Positions 22,096 through 33,023 of a stretch of DNA of 64,000 nt are shown piece after piece. A model generated the notes under the pieces. The model ran no database searches. It was not told the origin of the DNA and worked only from the letters and a program-made list of their open reading frames with translations. The stretch lies in NCBI GenBank assembly GCA_037042915.1, contig CM073200.1:744001-808000 (forward strand), given 5' to 3'. Source of the stretch: Auricularia sp. M13. Taxonomy: Eukaryota > Basidiomycota > Agaricomycetes > Auriculariales > Auriculariaceae. Within the stretch, counting starts at the first letter, position 1. Each line of letters begins with the position of its first letter. The translations under genes and the position numbers were made by a program.

Positions 22096-22851
22096 GCGAG
22101 TCAATCACATGCTCCCCTCGCCATTTGCGCCTGCCGCGATCATCAGATTCAGCGTGCGTACCGACGCTTGCGCCGTCCAACAGCGCAGCCGCTGACGGCC
22201 GTTCCCAGCAATATCTATAGACCCCTTTCGCCTTCTTCATTGTCCTTGTTCGTTGTCGCGCACCACATGTCCATTGTCTCGCAATCATCGTCGCTTTCTC
22301 GGGTCATCTTCCTCTTCCTGGGTCTTACGGATGTACATTTTGTTTCATTTCCCTCACGCCCTCGCTGCAGCCCCTCCCTGCTTCCCATTCGCCACATAGA
22401 CACGCGGGAGATGTACAATGTCCTCTCATAGACGCTGCAATGCCTAATCGAACAGCCATGTCGTTTGCCCTGTCGAATCCCAGTGTGCATGCGCCTTCCC
22501 GTTCCGGATCGCCCGTGTCACGGCTGATCTCGGTCCGGGCGTGCAGTGATCCCGGAGGACTCCAGCGCAAAATCCAATCGGCGAAACGGAGAAACAAGAA
22601 CAATAATCCGAGCCTAGGATTATCTGACGCGAGAACCTGCAAGATAATCGATAAGCAAGCGTGTTCATTGGCCCGGATAGTACAGCACGCCGACGCATAT
22701 GATTCTGAGTGCGAGATAACGCAAGGGCCTCGCGATCGAGGGCTTCTACGGTGAGCTTGCATGTGCACCCGCACGTCGCATGAGGTAAGTGTCTAGCCAC
22801 ATTCGCCTTCGGCCGCGGTGAGTAACATATTTCTGGCGCATAGTCGTCGAA
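22096..22851. other. Intergenic stretch
   Basis: About 750 bp with the 3' flanks of the small ORF and of the GH81 gene. Nothing further is supported. Confidence 0.35.
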
Positions 22852-25800
22852 TCAGGACGCAGCAACGAAACGGTAGCGGCCTGCATCGCGCGGCCTCGAG
22901 GCAGAGTTGACGAGTTCGTGCTCCGCATTGGTCACGACGAAGCACTCGTTGACAAGCGCGCGGATGGTGAAACACCCATTGTCGTGCGCTTCGTCTTCGT
23001 CTGCGTCTACCCAGAAGTATTCCCAGGCCAGAGCGACGTCTCGAGCGGCAGCCAGGGGCGAGCCCCCGTGCGGGTCGGCCGTGATGTATTGTCCAGTCGC
23101 ACTGCAGCTGAACGCCATGCCACCGGGCCCTGTGCCCGTCCAGCGGAACCGCGACGCGTCCTCTGCGGTACTCACGGACGCAACGAGCCGCGCGCCGATA
23201 CCCGCACATGTCACCCACATCCCGCTCGCAGCGTCCTGCAGAACATACTCGCCGACGGGGTTCTTGGGCTCCGGGGGTCGCGCCAGCACGAAACGCGTCG
23301 CGGCGCCTGGCGTCTCCCCAGAGGGCATCAAAGCGCCGCTTTTGCTGACGCCGACGTAGCGTTTGTTCGACCCAGCCTTGATGATGTAGCTCGCATCTTC
23401 GCCTTCGCCTCCTTCGACGTGAATAAGCTTGAAGACTTCCCAGGCCGCGACCTTCTCGCGTGCGGCCGATAGTGCGTGCTCGCCGCTGATATCCGCGGTG
23501 ACGAACTGGTTCGTGAGCGCATGGCGAAGGGTAACGCCGCCCGGAGCAAACGCCGTCGTGAACCCGGCCGCTTGCGCCCGGATATCCGCATCCGCTACGA
23601 GCTCTGGCCGCCCAGCGCGGGAGGAGACGTATTTGCCACTCGCGACGCAGCGCAGGGCAAAGGTCCCTTCGGGGAACCCAGCGCTCGCGCCGCGGGGCCA
23701 GATAGGGCGGCCCGAGGGATTTGGCCGTGTGGCAATGAAGTAGAGCTGCAGTAACACGCATAACGCCGCGTGGGAGCGTGCCAACATTCGTCAGTTTCAC
23801 TTCCACTTCCGTCCCCAAGCAGGGGTGCAGCCGGCGGACGGACGGACCTGATTGGAATAGCTGTTGCCGCTCCCCCAGCTCGTGAGCGCCTGCGACAATT
23901 CCATTGCGCGATGCGGATCGTGGTTTGCTAAGGCGAGGTAGATCACCGATTTCCATTCGTCGCCAATGCTAGGGTCGTCGAGTTCGTGCTGGACGTAGCG
24001 CAGCATATCGCGCGTCCAGCGTGCGGAGTAGTACGCCTCGTTTATCGGCGTGACTGGGAGGATCTGTATCGCGGCGATCTGCGCCCTCTGTGACCCCCAG
24101 AATCTGTATATTCTCAGTGAATCGGCAAAAATGGAGAGGAGCCCCGCGCCCAGTTGGCGGTGGAGTATGCATGGAAAACTCACAGCCACGCGCCTGCTTG
24201 CCACTGCATGACATTGCCTATCGTCACGAGATCCCGCAAGCCCTGCTCAGGGTAAGGCTCGTCGATGTCGTCCTCGCGCCCGGCAGGATTGAGATGCCAG
24301 TAGATGGCTGCCGCCTGCTCGGTAGCAATGAGCAGGCGCGAGAAGTTGCGCAGCTGCTCATTCTTCGTGACTGTGGCATAGAGCAAACATCCGTAGTAGC
24401 CGTTGATGGCCTCGGTGAGAGACTCCTGGTCGCGATCGCCGGCACCGTTGGCGATCCCGGAGGCTGTAGTACCTCAGCCATAGAATTCAACGCGACGGAG
24501 ATGAAAGACACGGGTGCTTCTCGCCATGCCACCATACCCCATGAATGTCCAGCAAACCAGTCCCTGTGGCGCACAACAGGGAAGAAAGCATCTTCTCTCG
24601 ATGGATTCGCGATGTCTCTGACAAACCATTCGAGAAACTCGCCATTCGTGCAGGTGCTGTTGCGCTCCTCTAGCCACGTGGGATCGAACCTGCAAGCCTC
24701 AGACGAACGCAAGCCAAGACGGATGAATTGACACACTTGGCAATCGTTGCCCCTGCGCAGAGAATATAGCCGTAATGGAAGTGGTGGTCTGGTGTGTGTC
24801 ACTATTTGACCCTGTAGCTGATTAGAACTAGACATGCCATTCATGAAACCGTTCCCGAAATCGACGTGGTGGTTGGTCGCCCCTGCCTTGCTTATTACCG
24901 CACCCCAATTCGTTTCATAGGCAGCTTGTACCCTCGTATAGCTCGCATCGGTCTAACGTTCGTGGAAAATGTTAGCAGCGGGCCCGGGTGCAGTGATAAC
25001 TTTACCCAGCAGCGCAGTGAAGCCTTGAGGTAGTCTACCACTCGCGCAGTGAGATCGCCACGCCCAAGATGTTCCGCGATAAGCCTGGATTGCAACTCAA
25101 TCTAGCTTCCAGATGAGGCTGACAAGAAGCCGGGACGCACGCGAGACGCGAGACGGCAGCAATAGCACCTCCCCAGAAGTAAAAGTCTCCGGGCTCGGAG
25201 GACGTTCCAAGTGCCGCCACCTCGTATTCTAGACCTCGGATTATCTCCTGTACACAAGATCCCTCTGGCGGTCGAGGAGCATTAAAGTCGATGTCCGGAA
25301 CTTCGTAGACAAGGCGCCATCTGACTCCTAGCACTGGTACCATCCAGCCCTTGATTGTCAGATACGATAATTCAGACGGCGGTAAATACTGTGGCGACTG
25401 CATAGCTTTTCTGCGACGCAGCGTTCTGAGCATACATATCTAGCATCGATCCTTGGGCTTACCGATGATGTGGCCACGAGAGTTGAATGAAGTGCGACGC
25501 AGGCCCGACAATCTCCCATGTATAGTTCAGATGAGCAGTATCCCCTTCAAATCGGAACTCCGTCGATACACCCGTTGGATAGCTGCGCACATAGTTGTCT
25601 AGTGTCCGCTCATGTGCATGGTGGATCAGCTTCGCAATACGAAGGACACCGGTAAACGGTTGAGTTGCGACCAAGTTGTTTCCCTGCGCGACGAGCGTGA
25701 CATGATCGTGCAAAGAGTAGATGATGTACGAAGCATCCTTCGTGACGATGTTAAATTTGAAAGCAGTGAGCGCCACTGGGAAATGTGAACCGCAAGTAGC

Positions 25801-26421
25801 ACGACAAAACAAGTTGTTGACCTGAACGAGTGTCCGACAAGACAGCTCCGTTGATGCTCACGAAAGGACCGCGCAGAGAGCGAAAGACGGGTGTACCATT
25901 TCGGTACTCGAATGTCATGTAGGGCGCACCAGGGACAAGATAGGATATCATCGAGCTCGCCGGCGCAGAGTATTGGACCGTGACCGATTGCTCATCCTAG
26001 GCCATCTATGAGCTGCGAAGGTACATTATCATTTCACAGACCCAGGATAGCGCTCTGTGGTCTGCCATTCTGCCGGCATGTTCGGTGAAAGACGCAGACA
26101 AGTCGATTTCAGCGGGCTGGTGAACGCTGGTACCATCAAAGTCGCGCTTCGTAGATATTCCGAAAGCTATTCCATCGTCCAGGCACTGGCTCATGAAAGG
26201 GAAAGGTCCAGCAGCCACACTGCACAATTCAAAACCAGAGGTCATGGACCGGTGTGGCCCACTCACGCGTTTTGGTTGGGAGCAGCAGCAAACCCTACCC
26301 ACCAAGTACACGTAGGAAATGGTGGCCGATGGCCCTGAAAGAAAGGACCTGGAGGTGCGTCGTTAGCGACCAAGTCACCAGGCAGGACTGGACGCGAAGT
26401 TGACAGTGATGGAAGTAGCAT
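22852..26421 (-). CDS. GH81 endo-beta-1,3-glucanase, paralog B, with two beta-trefoil (fascin-like) repeats
   Basis: Twelve minus-strand exons: 26421-26267, 26219-26042, 25996-25822, 25775-25463, 25410-25141, 25084-25006, 24952-24850, 24788-24737, 24689-24538, 24463-24184, 24103-23848, 23745-22852; 968 aa, all phases closed. GH81 enzymes cut beta-1,3-glucan internally. Motifs: PFPTCTWWVGF, GDFYFWGGAIAAVSRL, DHHFHYGY (acid Asp, rebuilt at a splice), RHRDWFAGHSWASG (across a 74-bp intron), and DQESLTEAINGYYG with the two catalytic Glu. The last exon holds two fascin-like repeats (FALRCVASGKYVSS and YVLQDAASGMWVTC starts), probably glucan-binding. Oddities against paralog A: the first Met at 26421 gives no real signal peptide (MLLPSLSTSRP), with an in-frame stop upstream; four residues (GYYN in A) are missing before DHHFHYG; intron positions differ. 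It may be functional, cytosolic, or starting to decay. Confidence 0.85.
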
Positions 26422-26602
26422 TTCAAGGCAAGAGCACCGGATGCTGAATTAACCACGCTCCGAGTCCGCGAGAGCCGAACGAGGGCTCTCAAGTCAGAAG
26501 TCACATTGGCAGTTGAATAGGTCAACGAAAAGATATGGATACAGTCTATAGCTACAGAGTTCTTTTATGACACGAATCTAGGAAAGCAGGAAACGACAAC
26601 TA
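26422..26602. promoter_or_regulatory. Very short spacer between tandem GH81 genes
   Basis: Only 181 bp separates the stop of paralog A from the first ATG of paralog B. Any promoter or upstream exon of B must lie here or inside A's 3' end. No TATA box is obvious. Confidence 0.35.
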
Positions 26603-29600
26603 TTACGACGCCTTGACTAACCGGTAAGCACTGGCAGCAGCAGCCGTAGCTGCATTGTTATACAACATACCCGTGGACGAAGTGAAGAAGAAATTATTGT
26701 TACTCAGTGCAAGAATGACCACCGTGCCGTTCGTTTTCTGGTCAACCCAGAATTGCTCCCATCCGCTCGCTACTGCACGAGCGGCGGTGATGGGCGTCGC
26801 GCCGTTGGGGTCGGCCGTAAGGAATTGACTATTCTTGACGCTCTGGATCGATAAGGCAGACCCAGTAAAGTTGAATATCGCCGCGCTGCTTTGGGTGGTC
26901 GCTGTGGCGGCCAGCACAGACAATGAGCCCGATGTCAGGACATAGCGCTGTGTCGACACGTCCTGCACGTAATATCGACCTGTGGGGTTCGCAGGCTGTG
27001 GAGGATCGACTAGGCGGAAGGCAGACGCGCCACTGGACGACGCCGCAGACGGCACCAAGGCGCCTTTAGCATCGACGGTCACGTACTTCTTGTTGCTTCC
27101 AGCAACGATGAAATACTGGTCATTTGCGCCGTCCTTGAGCTCGAACGTGAACACTTCCCAGCCTTGCGCAACCCCACGCGAAGCAGAAAGCGGGCTGCTA
27201 CCACTGATGTCTGCAGTGACAAATTGCCCCGTCTTGTTCGACTGGATCGTAGTCGCGCCTTGCCCATCCGCGAACGTCCAAGGAACAACGAGCGCGCTGT
27301 TTGTCGTGTCTGCATAGAGATCTGGACGAGAGGAGACCAGTTTGCCGGTGGCGACGTCCTGCAGGGCGTAGGTACCCTTCGGCCCGTCGTACACCTGTGG
27401 CGCGGGAGGCGTCACAATGCGGAAAACGGAAGCCGAACCGATGGCCGTCGCCGTTGGTAGTAGTGCGCCTGCGGAAGTCAGGGCGACATACTTCTTATTT
27501 GAGCGAGCGAGAATCGTGTACTGGTCGGACGTTCCACTCTTCAACTGGAAGGAGAAAAGCTCCCATGTCGATGCGCTGTCGCGCATGGCGGACAGCGGAT
27601 AGTTGCCGGTGATGTCTGCCGTTACATACTGCGACGTCAGATTATGTCGGATGGTGGAGCCGCCTCCAGCAGTAGTCAGAGTGAAGGGTGCTGCCGCGGT
27701 AGCTTTCGTAGCGTCCGCGTAAAGATCGGTACGCGTGCTGGAAGAAGTCACGTAGGTGCCCGAAGACACCTCCTGTAGAGCCCATGTCCCGCTCGGTCCG
27801 CTCTGTGTCGCTGAGCAAATGGCAGCGCCTGATGGGTTGGGCCGGGTCGCAATAAAGTACAGCTGCAAGTCTGATCAGTATTCAGCGATGCAGGGCATGA
27901 CAAACAACATACCTGATTGGAGTAGCTATTGCCGCTACCCCAGCTCGACAGGGAAGTCGACAGCTCCATCGCCTTCTGTGGGTCGGCGTTACCGTACGCC
28001 TGATAGATCACAGCCTTCCAGGCATCGTCCACATCCGGGTCATCGAGCTCGGAGCCGACATAGGAAAGCACGTTCTTGACCCACGCGCTGTCGTACATGT
28101 ACTCGTTGATAGGCGTGACGGGAAGGATCTGGATTGCAGCGATTTGCGACCGCTGACCGCCCCAGAAAAGCCAAGCACCAGCCTGCCAATCCATGACTGA
28201 GACAGACATGAGATGTTGCAAAGACTAGAAAATTGTATGGATGCACATACCATTGCCCATCGTGATCAAATTGCGGACAGCAGCCTCAGGGTAGGGGTTG
28301 TCGCGTTCGCCAGCACCGGCAGACGGATATAAATGCCAGTACACCTGCGCGGCCTGCTGCTCCGTAGCGATGAGCAGGCGCGCGTAGTTCTTCAAGGCCG
28401 CGTTGTTCGTAACCGTAGCGTACAACAGCACGCCGTAGTAACCGTTCACAGCTTCGCTGACCGACTCCTGGTCGCGCCCAGCAGCGCCATTCGCAATACC
28501 AGAAGCCCATGAATGCCCAGCAAACCAGTCGCGATGCCGGGTGAGCGGGAAGTATGGGTCGCCGTTCACGGAAGGGTTCGCAAAATCGCGCACGAGCCAT
28601 TGCAGGAAGTTGTCGTTCGTGCCAAGACCGTTCGACGCGCGCAACCAGCTTGGATTAAACCTGCTAGCAATCAGCGATGTACAAAGAGCGAAGACAGCGA
28701 CAACGCACTTGGCCACAACGGATGCTGCGCTCAGGAAGTAGCCATAATGGAAGTGGTGGTCGTTGTAGTAACCTGAAGAAAGTGCATGAGCATCGAGCAG
28801 GTCTAGATAGATATAGAACGATGCAGACCATTTCCGAAGTCAACCCAGAAGTTGTTCGCGCCGGCCTTGTTGATTACACCACCCCATGCAGTCTCATAAG
28901 CAGCCTGAACTGCTGTGTACGTGCGACTAGTCTGTGGGGACGTCAGGCGAGATCGTTCACAGGGAACGGACAGCGTACCCAGTAGCCTAGCGATGTCGTC
29001 AAGTACGACACGACGGTGCTGACGAGATCTGAGCGACCGACTGCGTCTGCAATGAGTCTGAGCAGTGATACGCATCAGCAGATAAACTCTGTGGATAACA
29101 GCACTGTCGACTCACGCGAGACGCGAAGCAGCAGCAATAGATCCACCCCAGAAGTAGAAATCGCCCGGCTGCGGAGCTGCACCGAGCTTGCCAACCTCAT
29201 ATTCCAGCGCAGCAACGATGCTGTCCTTACACGACGCATCCGGGGCGCGCGGCGCATTGAAGTCGATGTTGGGCAAGCTATACGCCATGTTCCACGTTGC
29301 GCCGAGTGCTGGGTACATATAGCCCTTGGTGGTCAAGTACGCCAAGGACGTCGTCGGAAGGTAGTTGGGCGAAACGAGCGCCTTCCTGTGAACGAAGATT
29401 AGACGGTGAGGGAGACGCGCCACCTGGGCGACGCACCTATGGTGAGGCCAAGTCAGCTGCATCAGTTTAGACGCGTCGCCGACGGTCTCCCATTTGAATT
29501 GGAGGGTCGCAGACGTGCTGCCAAACGAGTAGTCTAGGTTCATGCCCGTCGCGTAGGTTGTCCAATACGTGTCCAGCGTCTTCTCGTGCTCGGCAGCGGG

Positions 29601-30526
29601 TAGCTTGGCCATGCGTAAAACACCAGAAATACGCTGATAGCATTGCAGTAGTGTGGGATTCGCCGAGCGGTCCGTGCAAAGAGTAATAGCCCCTCGCAAT
29701 GAATAAATGATGTATGTCGACGAAGTGGTGACAATCTTGAAGCGAATGGCAGATTCGCAGACTGGAAGACATAAGTCATAAGTCGCCTGCGACAGGATCG
29801 ATGAACGCACCAGATAAGCTGCCCGGAACTGTTTTAGCATTAATGGCAGTGATCTTGCCGTTGAGCGAAGTGAAGGTTGGTGTCGCGGTTGTATAATTGA
29901 ACGTCATGTAAGCAGATCCCGGCACCATGAAGCTGTTAAGGGCGGCAGCCGGGGCAAGATACTGGACGGTAACAGTTTGCGCATCCTGGAGACGTCTTTA
30001 AGAACATGTCGCGGCGAGAATGTTATGAAAATCACCCAGTCTACTGCTTTGTGATCTGCGGCTGCGCCGCTATGTTCGACAAAGGAAGTTGCCCATTCCA
30101 TGGTCGATGGCTGCCGGATGCTAGTACCATCGAATTCGCGGGCATTCGAAATGCCAAACTGTAAGATTTTACTTAGAGCAGTGTTCTTAAAATCGAAAGA
30201 TCATTACCTGGATACCGTTTGACAAGCAGCGCGACTGGTAAGGGAAAGGTCCGCCGACAACACTGAAAACGCGATCAGAATAATTCGTGGAACGCGAATA
30301 AGACCTACGCGTCTTGATTTAGGGCTGCGTAGCCGACCCACCAATCCCCCGTTGGATATGGAGGCTTGGATCCCTGAAAGAACGAGCCAGGCGGTTGGTC
30401 ATTGGCAAGGCGGCCTCCCGGCAAGTTTGGCGCCCCGGTGGCAATGGGACCGAGTATAGCGGATGAGCGCGCGACCAAAAGGAGCAAGGGTAGTATGAGA
30501 CACATGTTGTCGAGCACTGCCCTCAT
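26603..30526 (-). CDS. Secreted GH81 endo-beta-1,3-glucanase, paralog A, with three beta-trefoil (fascin-like) repeats
   Basis: Twelve minus-strand exons: 30526-30309, 30262-30208, 30158-30036, 29985-29811, 29761-29437, 29385-29116, 29057-28979, 28931-28829, 28772-28709, 28660-28251, 28196-27913, 27862-26603; 1121 aa, all phases closed. A signal peptide (MRAVLDN then CLILPLLLLVARSSA) is present; outer ATG 30574 and inner ATG 30505 are alternatives. The catalytic domain has PYPTGDWWVGYAAL, FYFWGGSIAAASRLA, YYNDHHFHYGYF (general acid Asp), RHRDWFAGHSWASG, and DQESVSEAVNGYYG with the two conserved Glu. The last exon starts at LYFIATRPNPSG and carries three repeats of about 130 aa beginning TWALQEVSSGTYV, TYALQDVATGKLV and YYVQDVSTQRYV. 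These look like fascin-type beta-trefoils, probably carbohydrate-binding. The enzyme would act outside the cell on fungal or storage beta-glucan. Confidence 0.93.
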
Positions 30527-31069
30527 TTCAGCCGATAAAGCAGAGATCTGCGAGACGGCGCGAGTCCTGGCCAAAGGGAAAGTCGAAAGGAGGACTGGGT
30601 TTCACCGAGAGCTCCATTTCTATTTGAGGAGGCACACCATGAGACCTGCGGGACAAGAATGAGGCACAACGCGGAGCTCAGCAGTCGATTAGGATTTGCA
30701 CAGAGCCTAATCGACGGGTGCCGTCGCTCCGCTCAAGTCCGGGATACCCGCAAGTGCAAATCCGTTCCATTGCAGCTGAGTACGGCCCAGGCGACGGTGT
30801 AGTAGGATTCTAGACCTAGTGCCAGCATATTGTAGGCCGAGTGCAACTTCGAGAGGCCGCAGCTGAGGCAGCTGTCGGCCGAGCGATCCAGCACGACATG
30901 AATGGGCCGCTATAGCAGGAAATACCGGCCAAAAGTCTATTATGTTCAGCGCCGTTGGCAGAACTATGTGATATAGTCTTGATTGGCGTTTTGTAACTTA
31001 CGGGATGGTAGAGGTCAGCGGAAGAAACACGATTTCAAGCTCCGCGTGCTCCCGGCCTTTAGCTCCGTC
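30527..31069. promoter_or_regulatory. Shared intergenic region of divergent GH81-A and RUS genes
   Basis: About 540 bp serves both upstream sides. It contains two interlocked perfect inverted repeats (listed separately). No clear TATA box is seen for either gene. Confidence 0.4.
30684..30763. repeat. Two interlocked 10-bp inverted repeats
   Basis: Arms GTCGATTAGG (30684-30693) and CCTAATCGAC (30706-30715) form a perfect hairpin with a 12-nt loop. Starting inside the first arm, GGATTTGCAC (30692-30701) is a perfect reverse complement of GTGCAAATCC (30754-30763). The two pairings cross, like a pseudoknot. Confidence 0.75.
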
Positions 31070-32829
31070 ATGTCTGAAAAACAGCCCAGTAAGGCGACGT
31101 GGCATCACATTATGTTGTTATTGATGGTTTGTCTTTCAGCTTTGCCCAGGATTCATGTCCTAGAAACTCATAGCAGTGGCAACGACGCAGTCAGGTCGTA
31201 CGTGTTGGACGATAATCTCATCGTCAGCGTTAGTATCACTGCAATGCGACGGAGCATGATCATGAACTCCCCACAGACGAACACAGTGTCCAGCGCTCGC
31301 AGTGTGTGGCAAATTATTATAGAGATTTTCCTCCCGGGTACGAAGTCTTGCTCGCGCTCCTACCGAAATTCTGAGCCACGTGTTAGCTGGATATCCTAGT
31401 ACGGTGACCTCGGACTACATAAGGTTGGCATTCGGTCGGGTGTGGTTTGAAATGCTGTGTTTCTCATGAAGACCGCAAGATACCAAGTAAGTTGTACGAC
31501 AAATGGAATGGCAGAGCGTATCTAATGGCATCAATCCAGACATTTGACTCGCTACAGGCATTCTTCAGCGAGATAGCAGGTCTGCTGGCCGCACGGGCCG
31601 TCCTCACCGGTGACTTATGATATCTCATTGAAGCCCATCCTCGACGTTCATACCATTCACTCAGGGCTGGGTGTCGGAGACGCAGGCGCGACAGCGACCG
31701 GAGCCGTCCTGCTGAAAATAGTGCAAGATACCTGCGGTCGTGTTGCAAGTACGTCGTTTCATCGCGTGCATCTTATCATATGCTCACTCCCTCGCAGCCA
31801 TCCTGTCGGCGTGGAAGCTTGGCCCTATGCTTGAACCTGAATGCAAACAATGGCGCCTAGCTGCTGACCTGTTCAACGACGCTGGGATTATCCTGGAATG
31901 CCTCTCACCAGCCCTTCCGCACACCATGAAAATCTCTCTTCTCTGTGTCGCTCGTATTGTTCGATCCCTTTGCGGCGTCTCGGCGGGCGGTGCCAAAGCA
32001 GCGCTGTCTCAGCACTTCGTCGGACCCGGCGGCAGCATTGCAGACATCAATGCCAAAGAGTCCTCGCAGGAGACCGTGGTTGCACTCGTAGGAATGCTTG
32101 TAAGTCTGATCTATTCGTGTCCTCGTGACTTCGAACTCGACCCCTGGATAGGTTGGATCTATGATCGTCCCCCGCATTACAAGCGTCGAAGGGACATGGA
32201 CAGCTCTACTCTTCCTCATTGGCATACATCTATACGCCAATTGGCGCGGCGTGCGCGCCGTAGCGATGCTCAATCTGAACCGGCAACGCGCCACGATCGT
32301 GCTCGGCGAGCTCATCCAGCGCGGGCGCGTTCTCTCCCCCGAACAAGTTCGTTTACGAGAGGCAATATTCTTCCGCAGCAGTTGCCTAGTGCTTGATGGC
32401 ACTGTCCTCGGCCATTGCTACATCGGCGTCTCTCTGCAGCATCTCGTAGCACAAATCGCGCGGGTGCACGGTCCCGACAACGCCGGCTCCATGCTCGCCC
32501 GCTTGATGGACCGATTCGCCTCGGAGAAGTACATTATGCATTGCTGGGGTCGGCGCAAGGGCAAGATCTCTGTGGTCATTTGCCTCAAACGTGGCTCGGA
32601 ATCTCGTGACATGCTTCGCGCTTGGACGCACGCCCTCGTACTCGCTCAGCGGTACTCTGGCGTCCAACTCTCCGGAGAGCCCGATGAGCTCGTCCTCGAG
32701 GAAACGACCTCCCGTTCTCGCGAACTTTTGCTTGGCAACATTAGCAGGCTCTCCAGCGCCGGGTGGAAATTGGACGATTGTGCGCTTCTGACGACTAGCG
32801 ATCGGCGCATTTCCGTGGTAAATGGCTAA
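31070..32829 (+). CDS. RUS family (DUF647, root UVB sensitive-like) membrane protein
   Basis: Nine exons: 31070-31088, 31140-31228, 31277-31337, 31387-31423, 31480-31486, 31540-31609, 31665-31748, 31798-32099, 32152-32829; 448 aa with all phases closed. Family marks in order are FLPAGYPSTVTSDYIRYQ, FDSLQAFFSEIAGLLAARAVL, GLGVGDAGATATGA, CKQWRLAADLFND, NAKESSQETVVALVGMLVG, and HLYANWRGVRAVAMLNLNRQRA. In plants RUS proteins take part in UV-B and vitamin B6-linked root signalling. The fungal role is not known, and the family is predicted to be a membrane protein with several hydrophobic stretches. Exon 5 is a 7-nt micro-exon (ATACCAA) that supplies the conserved YQ. The gene is divergent from GH81-A. 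Confidence 0.88.
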
Positions 32830-33023
32830 GCATATCTCCATTTATGCTTCCTTTATCTTGTAACCCCGAGGCTATGGCTCGGTGGAAGTGTAAACGGGTA
32901 CTTTAGATTCTCATCACATGCATACGCATACGACTGTAATATTCCATCTCGGTAAAAGAATACACAGGTAGATGCTCTTCCACGTAGGTATCATTTCGCT
33001 TTAGCCGGACGTTGACCAAGGTG

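Noticed and set aside
22793-23956. 387-codon minus-strand frame overlapping the GH81-B last exon
   Set aside because: Different frame from the trefoil repeats; Arg-rich and without motifs.
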